Below, in pieces: positions 7,912 to 16,726 of a stretch of DNA of 64,000 nt (within the stretch, counting starts at the first letter, position 1; each line of letters begins with the position of its first letter). The stretch lies in NCBI GenBank assembly GCA_020845895.1, contig JADLEX010000036.1, positions 27,617 through 91,616 of the forward strand. Reading direction: 5' to 3'. The DNA comes from Deltaproteobacteria bacterium (GTDB lineage: Bacteria; Lernaellota; Lernaellaia; JACKCT01). The notes below the pieces were generated by a model, which searched no databases, was not told where the DNA came from, and saw nothing but the letters and a program-made list of their open reading frames with translations. A program made the translations under genes and the position numbers.

Positions 7912-9441
7912 TCAGCAGCTACAGCCGCCCGTGTTGTCGTCGTCATCGCCGCCCGTTGCGTCGCCATCCGCGTCGTCGTCCTCGGCGTCATCGTCCGCGA
8001 CGTCATCGTCGGTGGCGTCGTCATGCGATGCGTCGTCATCCGGATACCAGTCGTCGTCGGCGTCGTCGTCGGTGTCGTCATCGCCGGGGATCGTGGTCGT
8101 CGTCGTTGGTGACGTAGTTGTTGTCGTCGGCGCGGTCGTGGTGGTCGTGGTCGTGGGAGTCGTCGTGGTGGTCGTTGAGGAGTTCAACCAGGGTTCGATG
8201 CCGAGATCCCAAGAGCGGCTGAACTTTCCGAACTCGTCCGTGCCGTTCATGTTGGTGCACCACGCGCTGCCGCCGTAAAGCTGGCCCACGACCAGCATGT
8301 CGTCGTTGAAGAGCGGCGAGCCCGATGAACCGCCCTCGGTCGATCCGTCCGTGTAGCGGACTTCCCAGAAGTTCGTGTCGCCTCCGACCTGATCGCCGAA
8401 GGTGATGCGCTTCCACGCGCCGTCCGGATGATGGACGACGGTGATGTCCTCGCCCGACGCGAGCGCGTCGGTGGTCCAGCCCAGATAGGTCGGTCCCGCA
8501 GGTGGGTCCTCGTCGAGCAGAAAGAGGGCGAAATCGGACTGCGAGCTGTGCGCGAGCATCTCGGAGCCCGCCGAGTTCGGCAGGGTCACCGGATTGGGAA
8601 CCGACCCGTCGCACGAACTCGTATGGTAATTCCACACGACGATGATGGCGTCGGCTTCCTGCTGCGTGTTCATGCAGTGGTTCGCCGTGAGGAAGTACGG
8701 GGCCAGCGACCCCGAGACATCGGAGAGCAGGCTGCCCGTGCAGATAAAAGTGCCCCACGGATCGGCGAGCCAAATCCAGCCCACGCCCTTTTTTACCGCG
8801 TTGCCGTCGGTGAAGCAGGTGGGGTCCGAGTAGCAATCCTCCTCGGTCGCGAGGTCCTGAAGCGGCAGGATGTGCGAAATCTTATCGATCAGGTTTGCCG
8901 GGGGCGCGTCGCCGGGCGTCACGACCTCGATCGTCATCCGGTCGCCGGGGACGATCGGCCCCCAGAAGTCGGCTGTCGTGGCCGTGCGCGTCGTCCGCAC
9001 CATGCGGGCCACGCCATCCGCGCCGATCACCCAAATTTCTCCGCGCCGGACCGATCGCGTGAAGTGCGTGCGCAGGTACTCCGCACCCGGCGACGAGATT
9101 TGCGCCATCCACGAAACGAGCCCGTCGGCGCGCGCGATCCGTGTCCAGTCGCCGGCATGGAGAGTCGGCGCATCGGCGTGAATGCCCGCGGGGGTGCGTT
9201 TGCCGCCGCGCGCCCAGACGCCTTCGCCGAGCTTCGCGACGCCGCGCGCGAGCGCCGCGTCACTGACGCGATGCTCCCGAAGCACGGGTCGCCGCGCTTC
9301 CGCGAGGGGGGCGTAATCCGAGGTGGGGGTGGCGATCACTTTCGCGGGAGCGACGCGCATCGGCGCCGAGACGAATTCGTCCGCCATCGCGGGAAACGCC
9401 ATGAAGAGGGACATCGCCAGAAGTAGGAATCGGGAAAGCAT
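7912..9441 (-). CDS. Trypsin-like serine protease, Asp-rich tail ending in CSC
   Basis: This 509-residue secreted protease has a signal peptide (MLSRFLLLAMSLFMAFPAMA) without a lipobox, a propeptide-like region of about 190 residues, and a trypsin-fold domain. The predicted triad is His255 (LTANHC), Asp303 (SQSDFAL) and Ser373 (GGSSGSP). The HHPDGAWKRI segment is characteristic of lysyl endopeptidase-like S1 enzymes. A Thr-rich stretch and then a DDDx tail lead to the terminus GGCSC. The ATG at 9441 is favoured over one 12 bases upstream because GAGG precedes it at the right distance. It is the first of three tandem paralogues with the genes at 9657 and 10964. Substrate specificity cannot be read from the sequence. 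Confidence 0.88.
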   Translation of the reverse strand: MLSRFLLLAMSLFMAFPAMADEFVSAPMRVAPAKVIATPTSDYAPLAEARRPVLREHRVSDAALARGVAKLGEGVWARGGKRTPAGIHADAPTLHAGDWTRIARADGLVSWMAQISSPGAEYLRTHFTRSVRRGEIWVIGADGVARMVRTTRTATTADFWGPIVPGDRMTIEVVTPGDAPPANLIDKISHILPLQDLATEEDCYSDPTCFTDGNAVKKGVGWIWLADPWGTFICTGSLLSDVSGSLAPYFLTANHCMNTQQEADAIIVVWNYHTSSCDGSVPNPVTLPNSAGSEMLAHSSQSDFALFLLDEDPPAGPTYLGWTTDALASGEDITVVHHPDGAWKRITFGDQVGGDTNFWEVRYTDGSTEGGSSGSPLFNDDMLVVGQLYGGSAWCTNMNGTDEFGKFSRSWDLGIEPWLNSSTTTTTTPTTTTTTTAPTTTTTSPTTTTTIPGDDDTDDDADDDWYPDDDASHDDATDDDVADDDAEDDDADGDATGGDDDDNTGGCSC

Positions 9442-9493
9442 CTGGGACCTCATGTCAGGTCGTTGGTCGTTGGTCGTTGGTCAAAACACGCGA

Positions 9494-9562
9494 GTCATCC
9501 TGAGCGCAGCGAAGGATCTGGTCGGAGCGCGCCGCAAGATCCTTCGCTTCGCTCAGGATGAC
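9494..9562. repeat. REP-like inverted repeat
   Basis: Two 26-base arms, 9494-9519 and 9537-9562, are reverse complements with one mismatch and a 17-base spacer. The left arm begins GTCATCCTGAGCGCAGCG and the right arm ends CGCTTCGCTCAGGATGAC. It lies between two protease genes. Related TTCAGGATGAC sequence recurs at 29952-30071. Short dispersed palindromes of this kind are typical REP-type elements. A transcript-ending role is possible but no T-run follows either arm. Confidence 0.8.
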
Positions 9563-9656
9563 AAACCGGCGTCATTCGCGTTCCCACACAGTTCGCCGGT
9601 GGTCTTTGTCGCCACGCCCGTCACGTCAGACCTCAAGCACCAACCCCCTCGCCCGC

Positions 9657-10976
9657 TCAACACCCGCAACAGCCGCCGTCGTCGTCGTTCTCAGCCTTCA
9701 GCGTGTCGCCGCCGTCGTCGTCATCGTCGTCATCGAGAATGGCGGGCGGATCGGCGGGGTCCTCGGGTTGCGGGTTGTCGTCGGCGTCGGGCCCGATGTA
9801 GTTCGCCAACCCGTCCGCATACGAGCGGCTGAGCTTGCCGTATTCATCGATCTCGTTCATGTCGGAACACGACGCGTAGCCGCCGAACAGTTGTCCGACG
9901 ACCTGCTTGTTCGCGTTGAACAACGGCGCGCCCGACGAGCCGCCTTCCGTCGAACTCTCCGTATAGCGCACGAACCACCAGCTCGAATCGTCGCCTTCGA
10001 GCACGCCGTGCGAGATGCGCTTGAACGCCCCGCCGGGGTGGTGGATCACGGTGAGTTGTTCATCGCCGGCCAACGTGTCGGTCGACCAGTCGAGGTACTC
10101 GGCCACGGACGGCGGGTCGTGGTCGAAACGCAGCAGCGCGAAGTCGGACTTGTACTCGCCGGTGCCGGTCATGTAATCGGCGCCGACATTGTCTTTGAGC
10201 TGCGAACTCGGGATGAGCGGGCCGTTGCAGGACTGCGTCTCGTAGTTCCAGTACGCCTGCACAGTCGAAGCCGTCGCCTGATTGCCGACGCAGTGATGCG
10301 CGGTCAGAAACCACGGAATGCCGGTGTTCTTCGCGTCGCCGATGAGCGAACCCGTGCACACGGCCGAGAAACCCTGCGCCTCGAACTCGTAATAAGCCAC
10401 GCCGCGACGAACACTTGCCCAGTCGTCCTCGCACACGGCGTCGATATAACAGCTCGCTTCCTTCGCGGGGCCGCGCACGTAGGCGAACAGATCCTCGAAT
10501 CCGTGCGCGACGCGCACCACGCGCAGCGGCGGCGAATCCGCACCGCGCCAGCGCAGCAAAGCGGCTTCGCCTGGTGTCGCGGGCGACCAAGCTTCGGTCG
10601 TCTCGGCGAAACGCCCGGCCTCGATCGCGTGCGACTCGCCGTCCTCGCCTTCGATCGTCAGTTCGCCATCGACCGCTCCCGTCGCCCGCACCAGCACGCG
10701 CAGAAACCGCGCGCCGTCGGACACGACGACGGCCGTCCACTCGCCGCCCTCGCGCGTCCAGGGCGTGCGTTCGTCGATGTCGATGTGCGCGCCGGTCACG
10801 TACATCTTGTCGGCACGCGCCGCGCGTTCGATTTCGAAGCGCGCGCGGGCGTCTTCGATGCGTTCGGGATCTATCCGCAGCGTCGCATTCAAGCCATGCC
10901 CGAAAGTCCACGTTGCGGCGCAAATCACCGCGGCGAGCGTGATCGCGATGATCCCTCGGCGCTTCAACAGCCGCAC
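9657..10976 (-). CDS. Trypsin-like serine protease, Asp-rich tail ending in CCGC
   Basis: The 439-residue product has an N-terminal basic-hydrophobic segment (KRRGIIAITLAAVICAATW) that acts as a signal peptide or anchor, then a pro-region and a trypsin-fold domain. The predicted triad is His228 (LTAHHC), Asp278 (YKSDFAL) and Ser348 (GGSSGAP). IHHPGGAFKRI matches the lysyl endopeptidase-like motif of its neighbours. The tail is shorter than in the other two (DDDDDDDGG ... NDDDGGCCGC). The apparent start is GTG at 10976, inside the last codons of the upstream protease gene, giving a 13-base overlap and likely translational coupling. Confidence 0.87.
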   Translation of the reverse strand: MRLLKRRGIIAITLAAVICAATWTFGHGLNATLRIDPERIEDARARFEIERAARADKMYVTGAHIDIDERTPWTREGGEWTAVVVSDGARFLRVLVRATGAVDGELTIEGEDGESHAIEAGRFAETTEAWSPATPGEAALLRWRGADSPPLRVVRVAHGFEDLFAYVRGPAKEASCYIDAVCEDDWASVRRGVAYYEFEAQGFSAVCTGSLIGDAKNTGIPWFLTAHHCVGNQATASTVQAYWNYETQSCNGPLIPSSQLKDNVGADYMTGTGEYKSDFALLRFDHDPPSVAEYLDWSTDTLAGDEQLTVIHHPGGAFKRISHGVLEGDDSSWWFVRYTESSTEGGSSGAPLFNANKQVVGQLFGGYASCSDMNEIDEYGKLSRSYADGLANYIGPDADDNPQPEDPADPPAILDDDDDDDGGDTLKAENDDDGGCCGC

Positions 10977-12430
10977 CCGCCATCGTCGTCGTCGTCGTCA
11001 TCGTCATCGCCGGATGCGTCGTCATCGGTCGGCGCGGTGTCATCGTCGTCCGACTGATCGTCGTCGGGGAACCAGTCGTCGTCGTCATCCGCGTCGTCAT
11101 CGGTATCGTCGTCGGGCGGGATGGTCGTGGTGGTCGTGGTCGAGGGTTCGCCGTTGTTCAGGAATTCACTCGCGCCGAGGTCGTAATCGCGGCTGAATTT
11201 GCCGAACTGGTCGGTGCCCTGCCGCCACCAGCAGTACGACGTGCCGGTCGAAAGCTGCCCCACGACGAACTTGTCGGAATTGAGCAGCGCCGAGCCCGAC
11301 GAACCCTGTTCGGTGTTGGCCTCGGTGTAGCCCACGTTCCACTTGTTGCCCCAGTCGCCGTCCTCGAATCCGAACGCGATGCGTTTCCACGATCCGGCCG
11401 GATGATGCACGACGCTGATGAGTTCGTCCGTCGCGAGAGGCTCGGTCGTCCATCCCAGCGCCACGGAGCCGGCGGGCGGCTGTTCGTGCAGCAGCACCAG
11501 CGCGTAATCGGACTGCGCGTTCGACGCCTTGAAGTCGGAGCCGCTGGTCGCGGGCGTCGTTTGCAGCGCCGGCACCGCGCCGTTGCAGACGGAGGTTTCA
11601 TAGCGGAAGTACGCCACCAGACTCTCGGCCTCGCCCTGATCGCCCATGCAGTGATTCGCGGTGAGCAGCCACGGTTGGCCGGTTTGCGCCGTGTCCGCGA
11701 GCAGGTTGCCCGTGCACAACCACTGACCGAAGCCCGACCCCACCGTGATGAGGGCGAGGGCGCTCTGGACGTCGGCGTATTCGTCGTAGCAGGTCGGGTC
11801 GAGGTGGCAGTCCTGCTCTTTGGGTTCGATGCGGAAGTCGACATCGCCATGCACCATGCGATCGACGCGAAGGTCGGCGGGCATGTGCGCGGAAACGACC
11901 TCGATGGTGGTCGTGTCGCCGAAGGTCAACGCACCCCACGCGCCGGGTTCCGATGGGCTCTGGCGGCGGTCAACGACGTCCTGCATCTGCCGGTCGTCGT
12001 TGCCCCACGCGCGCACCGCGTAGCCGAGAGTGCGCGGCGACACCGCGAAGTGAGGACGCACAAACACCGCGCCTTCGCTGCGGATCGACGCGACCCAGCG
12101 TGATGCCCGGGTCGCGCTCGGCACTTCCGTCCAATCGAGCGGTTTCGACGCGTCCACATCGACGATCACGCCGATCTCGTAGCGACGCTCGTCGCTCGAT
12201 TCCGCCGCGCCCGCGCGGGCGCGCTCGAGACGTTCACGCTCGATCTCGCGGGCGGGAAGGTCGCCCAGCTCGGGCGCAGGACGCTCCGCGGGCACGGGTC
12301 CATCATTCATCACATACGATTCGGCGCGCACCGCGCCCTCGGCCGAATCGTCCGTTGCCGCCTGCCAGATGCCGTAGCTCGCGAGCGCGAGCGCAAAGAT
12401 CACCACCCATGACCATAGACCGCGATTCAC
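10964..12430 (-). CDS. Trypsin-like serine protease, Asp-rich tail ending in CGC
   Basis: The 488-residue product starts with a single hydrophobic segment (WSWVVIFALALASYGIW) with no Cys, followed by a pro-region and a trypsin-fold domain. The predicted triad is His260 (LTANHC), Asp308 (AQSDYAL) and Ser378 (QGSSGSA). VVHHPAGSWKRI is shared with the two downstream paralogues. A Thr6 run leads into a DDDx tail ending DDGGCGC. GTG at 12430 is chosen because AGGAG lies seven bases upstream; the open frame continues 26 codons further but without a ribosome site. QGSSGSA replaces the more usual GGSSGSP, so activity should be confirmed. Confidence 0.87.
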   Translation of the reverse strand: MNRGLWSWVVIFALALASYGIWQAATDDSAEGAVRAESYVMNDGPVPAERPAPELGDLPAREIERERLERARAGAAESSDERRYEIGVIVDVDASKPLDWTEVPSATRASRWVASIRSEGAVFVRPHFAVSPRTLGYAVRAWGNDDRQMQDVVDRRQSPSEPGAWGALTFGDTTTIEVVSAHMPADLRVDRMVHGDVDFRIEPKEQDCHLDPTCYDEYADVQSALALITVGSGFGQWLCTGNLLADTAQTGQPWLLTANHCMGDQGEAESLVAYFRYETSVCNGAVPALQTTPATSGSDFKASNAQSDYALVLLHEQPPAGSVALGWTTEPLATDELISVVHHPAGSWKRIAFGFEDGDWGNKWNVGYTEANTEQGSSGSALLNSDKFVVGQLSTGTSYCWWRQGTDQFGKFSRDYDLGASEFLNNGEPSTTTTTTIPPDDDTDDDADDDDDWFPDDDQSDDDDTAPTDDDASGDDDDDDDDDGGCGC

Positions 12431-12565
12431 GATGTCTCTCCTTCGTGGCCGAAATCCGGGCGTCATGAGGCGCGCAAACCGACGCGTCGGCATGCCCCCG
12501 CCCGACAAGCCGCCGGATCATGCCGCGTTCGCCGGGTCAAGGCAAGGATTTTTCCGTTTCGTACG

Positions 12566-13582
12566 TCATCGTACGGGGCGGCCCAGAATGCGCTCGTAAA
12601 GGTAGAGCGCGACTCCGACGCCGAAGCCGATCACAGAGTAGACGTACGCGAACGAATGCATGAAGACGAAGCCGACGAGTCGGACGAACCCCAGGTGACG
12701 CAGCGCACATCGCCAAAGCGACGCGTTGAGCGAAAGATAGGCGACGGCGGCGACTGCCGGGCCAAACCACGCGTTTTGCGGCAACAGCACCCACAAGGCG
12801 GCAAGCGAGAGCGGGAACACGAGCACGAGCAGGATCGCGGCGGCGATGTTCGTCGCGCGCAGGTTGAGGTCCGAATAGAACACGTTTCGCCGGGCCATGA
12901 GCAGCGTCCAAGGCACGGCGCGATCCCAAAAATCGGAACGGACGAGGCTGGCGAACGTGTACGCCTTGAGGTGGCGCACCTGCATGTCGGGGTCCAGCTC
13001 GATGCGTCGTCCCGCCGACGTCAGCCGGTATCCTAGTTCAATGTCTTCCACGGAACTCGCCCGGTAGCTCTCGTCGAATCCTCCGGACTCGCGAAAAACC
13101 TGGGTGCGGATTGCGCCGCAGCCGCACCAGAAACTGTGCGCGTGTCGGCTCGACGTGACGTGCGTGTGATGGTGAACGAGGTTTTTGTAAACGCTCGCGA
13201 AGTGACCATCCCCCGGTAACGGCGTGTAAGCGCCGAAGCACGCGTCGGGACCGTCGGGGCGCTCCAGAGTGGCGACCGCACGTTCGATCGTGTCCGGCAA
13301 CACCTCGACGTCGGCATCGAGGAACATCAGCACCGGTGCCTCGGTATCCCCGGCGCCCCGGTTGCGCGAAACGGCGGCCCCGCTGCGGCGTTCGTTGGAC
13401 AGGGCGATCACGCCTTCGTGGCGGGCGACGATGGACGCCGAATCGTCCGTCGAGCCGTCGTCCACGGCGACGATCTGCGTGCCCGGCGGGGAGTGCGCGA
13501 GGATCGTCGCGAGCGTCGCGCCGATGGTCGCCGAGGCGTTGTGGTAGGGAATGACGACGCGCACCCGGGCGACCTCGGTCAT
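12566..13582 (-). CDS. Family 2 glycosyltransferase with C-terminal membrane segments
   Basis: The 338-residue protein has a GT-A fold. The nucleotide-sugar motif VDDGSTDDS is at about residues 40-48, the metal-binding DAD at 89-91 (FLDADVEV), and an ED pair at 179-180 (SSVEDIELGYR), as in processive or lipid-linked sugar transferases. Three hydrophobic helices fill about residues 230-330 (AAAILLVLVFPLSLAALW and following), placing it at the inner membrane with the catalytic domain in the cytoplasm. It probably adds a sugar to a lipid or polysaccharide precursor. The HPt gene lies 21 bases upstream on the same strand, but a functional link is not evident. Confidence 0.85.
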   Translation of the reverse strand: MTEVARVRVVIPYHNASATIGATLATILAHSPPGTQIVAVDDGSTDDSASIVARHEGVIALSNERRSGAAVSRNRGAGDTEAPVLMFLDADVEVLPDTIERAVATLERPDGPDACFGAYTPLPGDGHFASVYKNLVHHHTHVTSSRHAHSFWCGCGAIRTQVFRESGGFDESYRASSVEDIELGYRLTSAGRRIELDPDMQVRHLKAYTFASLVRSDFWDRAVPWTLLMARRNVFYSDLNLRATNIAAAILLVLVFPLSLAALWVLLPQNAWFGPAVAAVAYLSLNASLWRCALRHLGFVRLVGFVFMHSFAYVYSVIGFGVGVALYLYERILGRPVR

Positions 13583-13603
13583 GGCGTCGTCCGGCGCGCG
13601 GGA

Positions 13604-13969
13604 CTATCGACCGAGGATCTTTTGGTAGTCGGCTTCGAGTCGGCGATGAAGCTCCTGGAGCTCCCCGAGCAGCGCCTCGGCGCCATCGAGTTTCCCGCTC
13701 TTGCCCTTGGTCTCCATGCGGTAGAACGCATCCTGGACCTGACCGAACCCCATGTTGCCGCTCATGCCCTTGAGGGCGTGCGCGACGTAACAGACCCGTT
13801 CCGCGTCGCCGGAGGCGACCGCCTCCGCGAGCGAATCCATGTTCGGCGCGGCTTCCTGGAAGTAGCTCTCGAGCAATTCGTCGATGAACGCGCGGTCGTC
13901 GCCGAAGCGCTCCATCATATCGTCGAGATTGATCAAGTCGAGCGTCGGCCCGATCTGCGCGTCACCCAT
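13604..13969 (-). CDS. HPt (histidine phosphotransfer) domain protein
   Basis: This 121-residue protein is a single HPt four-helix domain. The signature AHALKGMSGNMG places the phospho-accepting His at residue 64. Such proteins relay phosphate between a hybrid histidine kinase and a response regulator. No partner kinase adjoins it, so it is an orphan relay protein here. The start is set at the ATG at 13969, which has GGAGG five bases upstream; the ATG at 13981 lies within that ribosome site and is rejected. Confidence 0.85.
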   Translation of the reverse strand: MGDAQIGPTLDLINLDDMMERFGDDRAFIDELLESYFQEAAPNMDSLAEAVASGDAERVCYVAHALKGMSGNMGFGQVQDAFYRMETKGKSGKLDGAEALLGELQELHRRLEADYQKILGR

Positions 13970-14325
13970 CACATCCTCCAACGGCCCTGGTCCTCAACCT
14001 CATCTGCAAAGTTCCCGGTCTCGCGCCGGTGCTCCGATCGCCCCGTGGCGAATTCGGCGACGGAGACGAGTGAAAGCATTATGATCGAATCGCCCTATTT
14101 CCGACAGAGGCGGCGGAAAATGTTGTAATAACCTCTCGAACTTCTTCGAGGTCGATCTCGAAGAAGTTCGGCGAAACGGGCCGTTCCCTGTGGCGGTCTT
14201 ACAGAAATCGCCGTCGTTGCTCGCCGTCATCGGCCACCTCCACGTCCGACCGTCCGGTCAAGGCGTCGGTACGCTCGGGATCTTCTTCGCGTATCGGAAC
14301 GGTCGGATTCGAGAACGAGCAAAAA
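13970..14325. other. Intergenic region, 356 bases, no gene seen
   Basis: This stretch between the HPt gene and the cytochrome-flavoprotein gene, both on the minus strand, carries no convincing coding sequence. It should contain the HPt promoter. Its notable element is a perfect 14-bp inverted repeat at 14137-14170, listed separately. Confidence 0.6.
14137..14170. repeat. Perfect 14-bp inverted repeat (hairpin or operator)
   Basis: CGAACTTCTTCGAG and CTCGAAGAAGTTCG are perfect complements separated by six bases (GTCGAT). No T-run follows on either strand, which argues against a simple rho-independent terminator. It may be a regulator binding site for the HPt gene, whose start lies about 170 bases away, or an RNA hairpin. 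Confidence 0.7.
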
Positions 14326-16323
14326 CTACGGAAGCAGCCCCAGCGCGGTCTGCGCGGCGGTATACCCGGAATGCAGCACGGCGGACTGGCCACCGCCGGG
14401 AAAGGTCCACGCGCTCGCGAGGTACAGGTTCTCGAGCGGCGTTTCGGCCGGCAGGCGTTCGAAGAGGCTCTGGTCGGGCGTCGTGTGCCAACCGAAGATC
14501 GATCCTCGGGGATTGAGCGTGAAACCCCGCATCGTGTGCGGCGTGCCGACGTCCACCACCTCGATGTGGTCGCGAAGTCCCGGCACGATCTCGTCGGCGC
14601 GATCCACCAGAATCTCGGCGATCTCGCGACGGATTTTGAGGTACTCGGCGTAACTCGTCGGCAGGCCCCATCGGTTTCGCCAGTCCCACGGAAGCCGCGT
14701 CGTGATGGCGATGACGTTCTTGCCGGCCGGGGCGGCCGTGCGGTCGAGCATCGAATAGTTGACGATCGCCATGTTCACCTTTTCCGGCACACCGTCCGTC
14801 GCATACGAAAACCCCTCGACGGCATCCCACGTCTTCGAAACCGAAATTTCGGCGACGCCGTCGAACAGCGGTGACAAGTCGGTATCGACCCCCAGCCACA
14901 CCTGCACCGCGGACAGCCCCACCGTCATGCCGTGGATGTCGTCCACGTAGTCGTCCGGCCAAGGGGCCTCCGGCGCGAGTTCGTCCACCAGCGACAGGAC
15001 GTTTGCATTCGCAATGACGATCTGAGGCCGGTAGCAAACGTCATCCTTCGTGCGAACCTGCACCACGCGATTCGCTTCGGTCTCGATCTGCGTGGCGAGC
15101 GTGTCGAGACGCAGGATGCCGCCGTTTTCGACGAAAACATCGGCGAGGGCGTCGGCGAGCGCGCCCGAGCCTCCCTCGAAGTTCCACCACCCGCCGATGT
15201 GGTAACCCATCCACATGACGTTGAAGAACATCGCCGACTCCTCGTCCGGCGGCGCGCCGGCGAGCATCGCAAGCGACGTCCACACGGTCCGAAGCCGCGC
15301 GTCGTGGATGAAACCGTCGAGGAATTCGCCGAGCGTCATCGACATGTACCCCGCCATGCGGGCGACCGCGCCGGCGTGCGCGGCGAGGATCGCCAGCAGC
15401 TCCGGCGTCTCGCCTTCGTACTCCATGCGGATCATCGCCTTGAAGACGATGTCGAGTTCGTACATCTCCATGAAGAGCTGATCGATGCCTTCTGCCTCGT
15501 CGGGATACATCTCTTTCAGGTCGGCCCGGAAGGTTTCGACATTGGCGGGCACGTCAAACGTGAACTTGGGGTATTGGAGGCGGATGATCGATTCTCCGCG
15601 CACGGGCAAGACGCGGTTCCACACGCCGAGCCGGCGCAGCAGCTCGATGTTCATCCCCTGCCGGTTCTCGTCGAGCCCGTCGAAGCCGTGCAGCGACTGC
15701 TCGAAGCGGTAACTGCTCCGTTCGAACCGGCCCATGTACCCGCCGACCTTGTAGTGCTTCTCGATGAGCACGGTCTGAACGCCGGACTGCGCGAGCGTCA
15801 CCGCCGCCGCGAGCCCGCCGCCTCCCGCGCCGATCACCACGGCGTCCACCGCCTCGGTCTTCATGCACTCGGGAAAGGTCAGGAACTTGTGGCAGACCAC
15901 ACAGTCGTCCGGGCTGCGAAAACCCGAACCGGCGTGCCGGGCGTAATGACAGTCCGCGCAGCCGTCGGTGTCGTGATCCATCCACCGGCCCGCGGCGCCG
16001 TTGCGCCCGTGGCAGGTCGCGCAGATCGGCGAGCGGTATCCCGCCTCGTGGAAGTCGCCGTGGCAATCGGTGCAGTCAGCCCGGCCCCAGCCGTCATGAT
16101 CCTTCGTCAACTGGACGATCGTGAGCCCGGGGGTCGCGCCCGAGAACCCGTCAGGCAAGGGCCGATGCGCTTCGTCGTCCGCGAGGTCGTCGTCGGTGTC
16201 GTCATCCGTGTCGTCGCCGTCACGGTCGACGTACACGGTCTTGGTTTCGCCCGAATCGCACGCGACGCCAAACAGGGACACCGCGATGGCGGCGGCGAAA
16301 ACTGCCCGGATTCCTGGCGTCAT
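14326..16323 (-). CDS. Tetraheme cytochrome c fused to phytoene desaturase/RetSat-like flavoprotein (lipoprotein)
   Basis: This 665-residue protein has a lipoprotein-type signal (Cys22, SLFGVAC) and a short Asp-rich linker. A cytochrome region follows with four CxxCH heme sites at residues 84-88, 101-105, 122-126 and 141-145. From about residue 160 it continues as an FAD-dependent oxidoreductase of the carotenoid isomerase/retinol saturase type. The dinucleotide-binding motif is VVIGAGGGGLAAAV, and the C-terminal FAD motif region is AWTFPGGGQSAVLHSGYTAA. The order implies that electrons pass between hemes and flavin outside the inner membrane. The ATG at 16323 has GGGGAGG ten bases upstream. 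The substrate, perhaps a polyene or quinone-like lipid, is unknown. Confidence 0.85.
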   Translation of the reverse strand: MTPGIRAVFAAAIAVSLFGVACDSGETKTVYVDRDGDDTDDDTDDDLADDEAHRPLPDGFSGATPGLTIVQLTKDHDGWGRADCTDCHGDFHEAGYRSPICATCHGRNGAAGRWMDHDTDGCADCHYARHAGSGFRSPDDCVVCHKFLTFPECMKTEAVDAVVIGAGGGGLAAAVTLAQSGVQTVLIEKHYKVGGYMGRFERSSYRFEQSLHGFDGLDENRQGMNIELLRRLGVWNRVLPVRGESIIRLQYPKFTFDVPANVETFRADLKEMYPDEAEGIDQLFMEMYELDIVFKAMIRMEYEGETPELLAILAAHAGAVARMAGYMSMTLGEFLDGFIHDARLRTVWTSLAMLAGAPPDEESAMFFNVMWMGYHIGGWWNFEGGSGALADALADVFVENGGILRLDTLATQIETEANRVVQVRTKDDVCYRPQIVIANANVLSLVDELAPEAPWPDDYVDDIHGMTVGLSAVQVWLGVDTDLSPLFDGVAEISVSKTWDAVEGFSYATDGVPEKVNMAIVNYSMLDRTAAPAGKNVIAITTRLPWDWRNRWGLPTSYAEYLKIRREIAEILVDRADEIVPGLRDHIEVVDVGTPHTMRGFTLNPRGSIFGWHTTPDQSLFERLPAETPLENLYLASAWTFPGGGQSAVLHSGYTAAQTALGLLP

Positions 16324-16726
16324 CGGCGAACGGCCTCCCCGGCCATATTCGGTCACCGGCGCTCGTCGGTCAAGAAAAAACGATGTTGATATCCGATATC
16401 TAGTCGATGGGGGCACGTCCCGCCGAGGAACCCTGAACGTTCGTTTTGATCGATGGATTTATCTTATTTAATCTATTTGACCGATCAATGGGGCGGACTT
16501 ATGTTTTGACAAGCCCGCCGGAAAACGCGTCACGACGGGCGAAGAAGACGAACCGGCCGCGCTCCTCTTCGCGAGGACCCGGGTGCCGCGCGGCCGACGC
16601 AGCAACCCCGCCCACAATCCTCGGCGCCCTCCCGCCCCACCATCTCACCAACGCATCCCGCCCCCGCCCCGTCGCCAGAGGACGACGGGCGCGGGTTCGC
16701 CTTTGCGTCCGTAAGCAGCTGAAGAT
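16324..16726. other. Intergenic region, 403 bases, no gene seen
   Basis: No convincing coding sequence is present. The part from 16380 to 16500 is much more AT-rich than the surroundings and contains GATATCCGATATC and a pair of short arms TTGATCG/CGATCAA about 30 bases apart. These could be promoter or operator elements for the cytochrome-flavoprotein gene. The part nearer 16726 is GC-rich and marks the downstream edge of the cysteine-peptidase island. Confidence 0.5.

Noticed and set aside
14199..14393. Small minus-strand open frame near the hairpin
   Set aside because: It has no ribosome site, overlaps the end of the cytochrome-flavoprotein gene, and has no conserved look.
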